A DNA stretch of 6,535 bases from Sedimenticola sp. (GTDB taxonomy: Bacteria > Pseudomonadota > Gammaproteobacteria > Chromatiales > Chromatiaceae). The notes below the pieces were generated by a model. The model ran no database searches, was not told the origin of the DNA, and was given only the letters and a program-made list of their open reading frames with translations. Shown here in pieces: positions 5,326 through 6,535 of the stretch. The position numbers were made by a program, and so were the translations under genes. The DNA is taken from NCBI GenBank assembly GCA_030590525.1, contig JAUUYI010000128.1, forward strand, positions 1 to 6,535, read 5' to 3'. The number at the start of each line of letters is the position of its first letter. Positions within the stretch are counted from its first letter, which is position 1.

Positions 5326-5793
5326 ATGTCTACATTTTTTTATATGCCTTCACCGCTGGGTACCCTGGGTATCAAGCTCTGTGCCGAAGGCCTTCAGGAG
5401 ATCGAACTTTTCTGTGAGGTAGATTGCAACCCGGACCCGGCAACAGTCCCGGAATCGGAGGTGAGATGGCAGCTGGATGCCTACTTTCAGGAGAGTGATT
5501 TTCGTTTCTCCCTGCCGCTGCATCTCTCCGGTACCGAATTCCAGCAGCGGGTGTGGCGGCGGCTGTGCAGAATCAAACCAGGGGAGGTGCGCACCTATGG
5601 GGAGATAGCGCGGGATCTGGGCAGCAGCCCCCGGGCGGTCGGCAATGCCTGCCGCAGGAATCCGGTCCCCGTCGTGGTGCCCTGTCATCGGGTGGTCGGG
5701 GCAACCGGTATTGGTGGTTATTCTGGCGCTACAGAAGGCGGGAAGCTGGATGTAAAACGCTGGCTGCTGGCCTATGAGGGTGTGCACTTGTGA
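5326..5793 (+). CDS. ogt: Methylated-DNA--protein-cysteine S-methyltransferase (Ogt)
   Basis: This DNA repair protein transfers the alkyl group of O6-methylguanine (or O4-methylthymine) to its own cysteine in a single-turnover reaction. In the 155-residue form the active-site motif is PCHRV, with nucleophile C120 and H121. Other family features are FQQRVW (72-77), Y91 in RTYGEIA, the base-flipping arginine R103 in SPRAVG, N112 in RRNPVPVVVPCHR, GGYSG and the final WLLAYEG. The start is uncertain. The ATG at 5248 would add 26 unrelated residues and lies inside the DnaA-box cluster. The ATG at 5326 places the PSPLG strand near the N-terminus, as in other Ogt proteins, but lacks a clear ribosome site; ATG 5344 is also possible. 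Its stop overlaps the xerD start by 4 bp, suggesting co-transcription and coupled translation. Confidence 0.9.
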   Translation: MSTFFYMPSPLGTLGIKLCAEGLQEIELFCEVDCNPDPATVPESEVRWQLDAYFQESDFRFSLPLHLSGTEFQQRVWRRLCRIKPGEVRTYGEIARDLGSSPRAVGNACRRNPVPVVVPCHRVVGATGIGGYSGATEGGKLDVKRWLLAYEGVHL

Positions 5794-6535
5794 CGGGGCC
5801 TGTGGTGCAGGATGAGGCCGTGATCGAGCGCTTCAGCGATGCCCTCTGGATGGAACGGGGACTGAGCCGAAATACCCTCTCCGCCTACCAGAGTGATCTG
5901 CGGAAATTGGCCCGCTGGCTGGAGCAGACCCATGGCCATGCCCTGTTGCAGGTGCGGCGGGAGGAGCTGCTGGCGTACCTGGCGCAACAATCCATCAAAG
6001 GCCGGAAACCCCGCTCCACTGCACGCCTGCTCTCCTGCCTGCGGCAGTTTTATCAATATGCTCTGCGGGAGAGTTGGATACGAAAGGATCCCACTGCTCT
6101 CATCGATGCCCCTAAACTGGGTCGGCCTCTGCCCAAATCTCTCACTGAACGGGAGGTGGAGGCACTGCTGGATGCGCCGGATACGGTAGACCCGGAAGGG
6201 TTCCGTGACCGAGTGATGCTGGAGGTGCTCTATGCAACCGGATTGCGGGTATCGGAGCTGGTGGGGTTGCGCCAGGATCAGCTGGGTCTCAATCAAGGTC
6301 TGGTGCGCATTACCGGCAAAGGCGGCAAGGAGCGCCTGGTTCCCCTGGGGGAGGAAGCCCTGGACTGGTTGAGTCGTTTTTTCCGCGGCGCACGTGGCGC
6401 ACTGCTTGGTGCCCGACCCTGTGAGGCAGTGTTTCCCACCCGTCGTGGGGCAGGAATGACCCGTCAGGCTTTCTGGTACCGGATCAAGAAGCACGCCCTC
6501 ACCGCGGGTATCGCCAAACCCCTCTCCCCTCACAC
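5790..6535 (+). CDS. xerD: Tyrosine recombinase XerD, N-terminal 248 residues (3' end outside window)
   Basis: XerD and XerC resolve chromosome dimers at dif at the division septum. The GTG at 5790 overlaps the ogt stop (GTGA), with GAGG (5776-5779) ten bases upstream as ribosome site. Residues about 8-105 form the SAM-like core-binding domain (FSDALWMERGLSRNTLSAYQ, then LRQFYQYALRE, then DPTALIDAPK). The catalytic domain follows: R153 in YATGLRVSEL and K177 in ITGKGGKERLVPLG correspond to E. coli R148 and K172. The window ends right after SPH, whose histidine (residue 248) matches catalytic H244. The second Arg, second His and the nucleophilic Tyr, about 50 residues in all, lie beyond the edge. 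XerD rather than XerC is favoured by the SLTEREVEALLDAPD linker and overall fit; XerC is less likely. Confidence 0.93.
   Translation, partial: MTGPVVQDEAVIERFSDALWMERGLSRNTLSAYQSDLRKLARWLEQTHGHALLQVRREELLAYLAQQSIKGRKPRSTARLLSCLRQFYQYALRESWIRKDPTALIDAPKLGRPLPKSLTEREVEALLDAPDTVDPEGFRDRVMLEVLYATGLRVSELVGLRQDQLGLNQGLVRITGKGGKERLVPLGEEALDWLSRFFRGARGALLGARPCEAVFPTRRGAGMTRQAFWYRIKKHALTAGIAKPLSPH

Noticed and set aside
5772..6533. A long minus-strand open frame of about 250 codons opposite xerD.
   Set aside because: It is the antisense shadow of xerD, whose + strand frame carries all the tyrosine-recombinase motifs; the minus-strand protein has no recognisable domain.

Overview
The window reads as chromosomal DNA of a fairly GC-rich gammaproteobacterium, probably a sulfur oxidiser of the Chromatiales/thiotrophic-symbiont type. 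The housekeeping proteins (TrhP/YegQ, YcgN, Ogt, XerD) align by eye with their Escherichia coli counterparts. The first three genes look like soeABC, the membrane-bound sulfite-oxidising molybdoenzyme of purple and colourless sulfur bacteria. No phage, plasmid or defence system is evident.

Left part (1-2840, + strand): the C-terminal end of a molybdopterin catalytic subunit (soeA), a four-cluster ferredoxin subunit (soeB) and an eight-helix DmsC-type membrane anchor (soeC). Together they would take electrons from a cytoplasmic molybdenum site through the Fe-S subunit into the quinone pool. Unusually, both gene junctions are stretched to about 200 bp by different repeats. An 82-bp imperfect palindrome lies between soeA and soeB. 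A heptamer array followed by a 12/13-bp inverted-repeat pair lies between soeB and soeC.

Middle (2841-3271): there is no intact gene, but a readable fossil lies on the minus strand. An internal piece of an Nei/Fpg-family DNA glycosylase is joined in frame to the C-terminal tail of a REP-associated tyrosine transposase (RAYT). The joined piece has no start codon and is closed upstream by a stop. The rest is the presumed promoter region of the next gene.

Right part (3272-6535): trhP (tRNA uridine-34 hydroxylase, + strand) runs convergently into ycgN (CxxCxxCC cysteine-cluster protein, - strand). An AT-rich divergent spacer follows, ending in three DnaA-box-like 9-mers within 35 bp. Then come ogt (O6-alkylguanine repair) and xerD (site-specific recombinase), which overlap by 4 bp and are probably one transcript. 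xerD runs off the window just after its first active-site histidine.

The points most worth following are the DnaA-box cluster, the nei-RAYT chimeric relic, and the repeats inside the soe operon. The palindrome is of a type that RAYT enzymes are known to mobilise.
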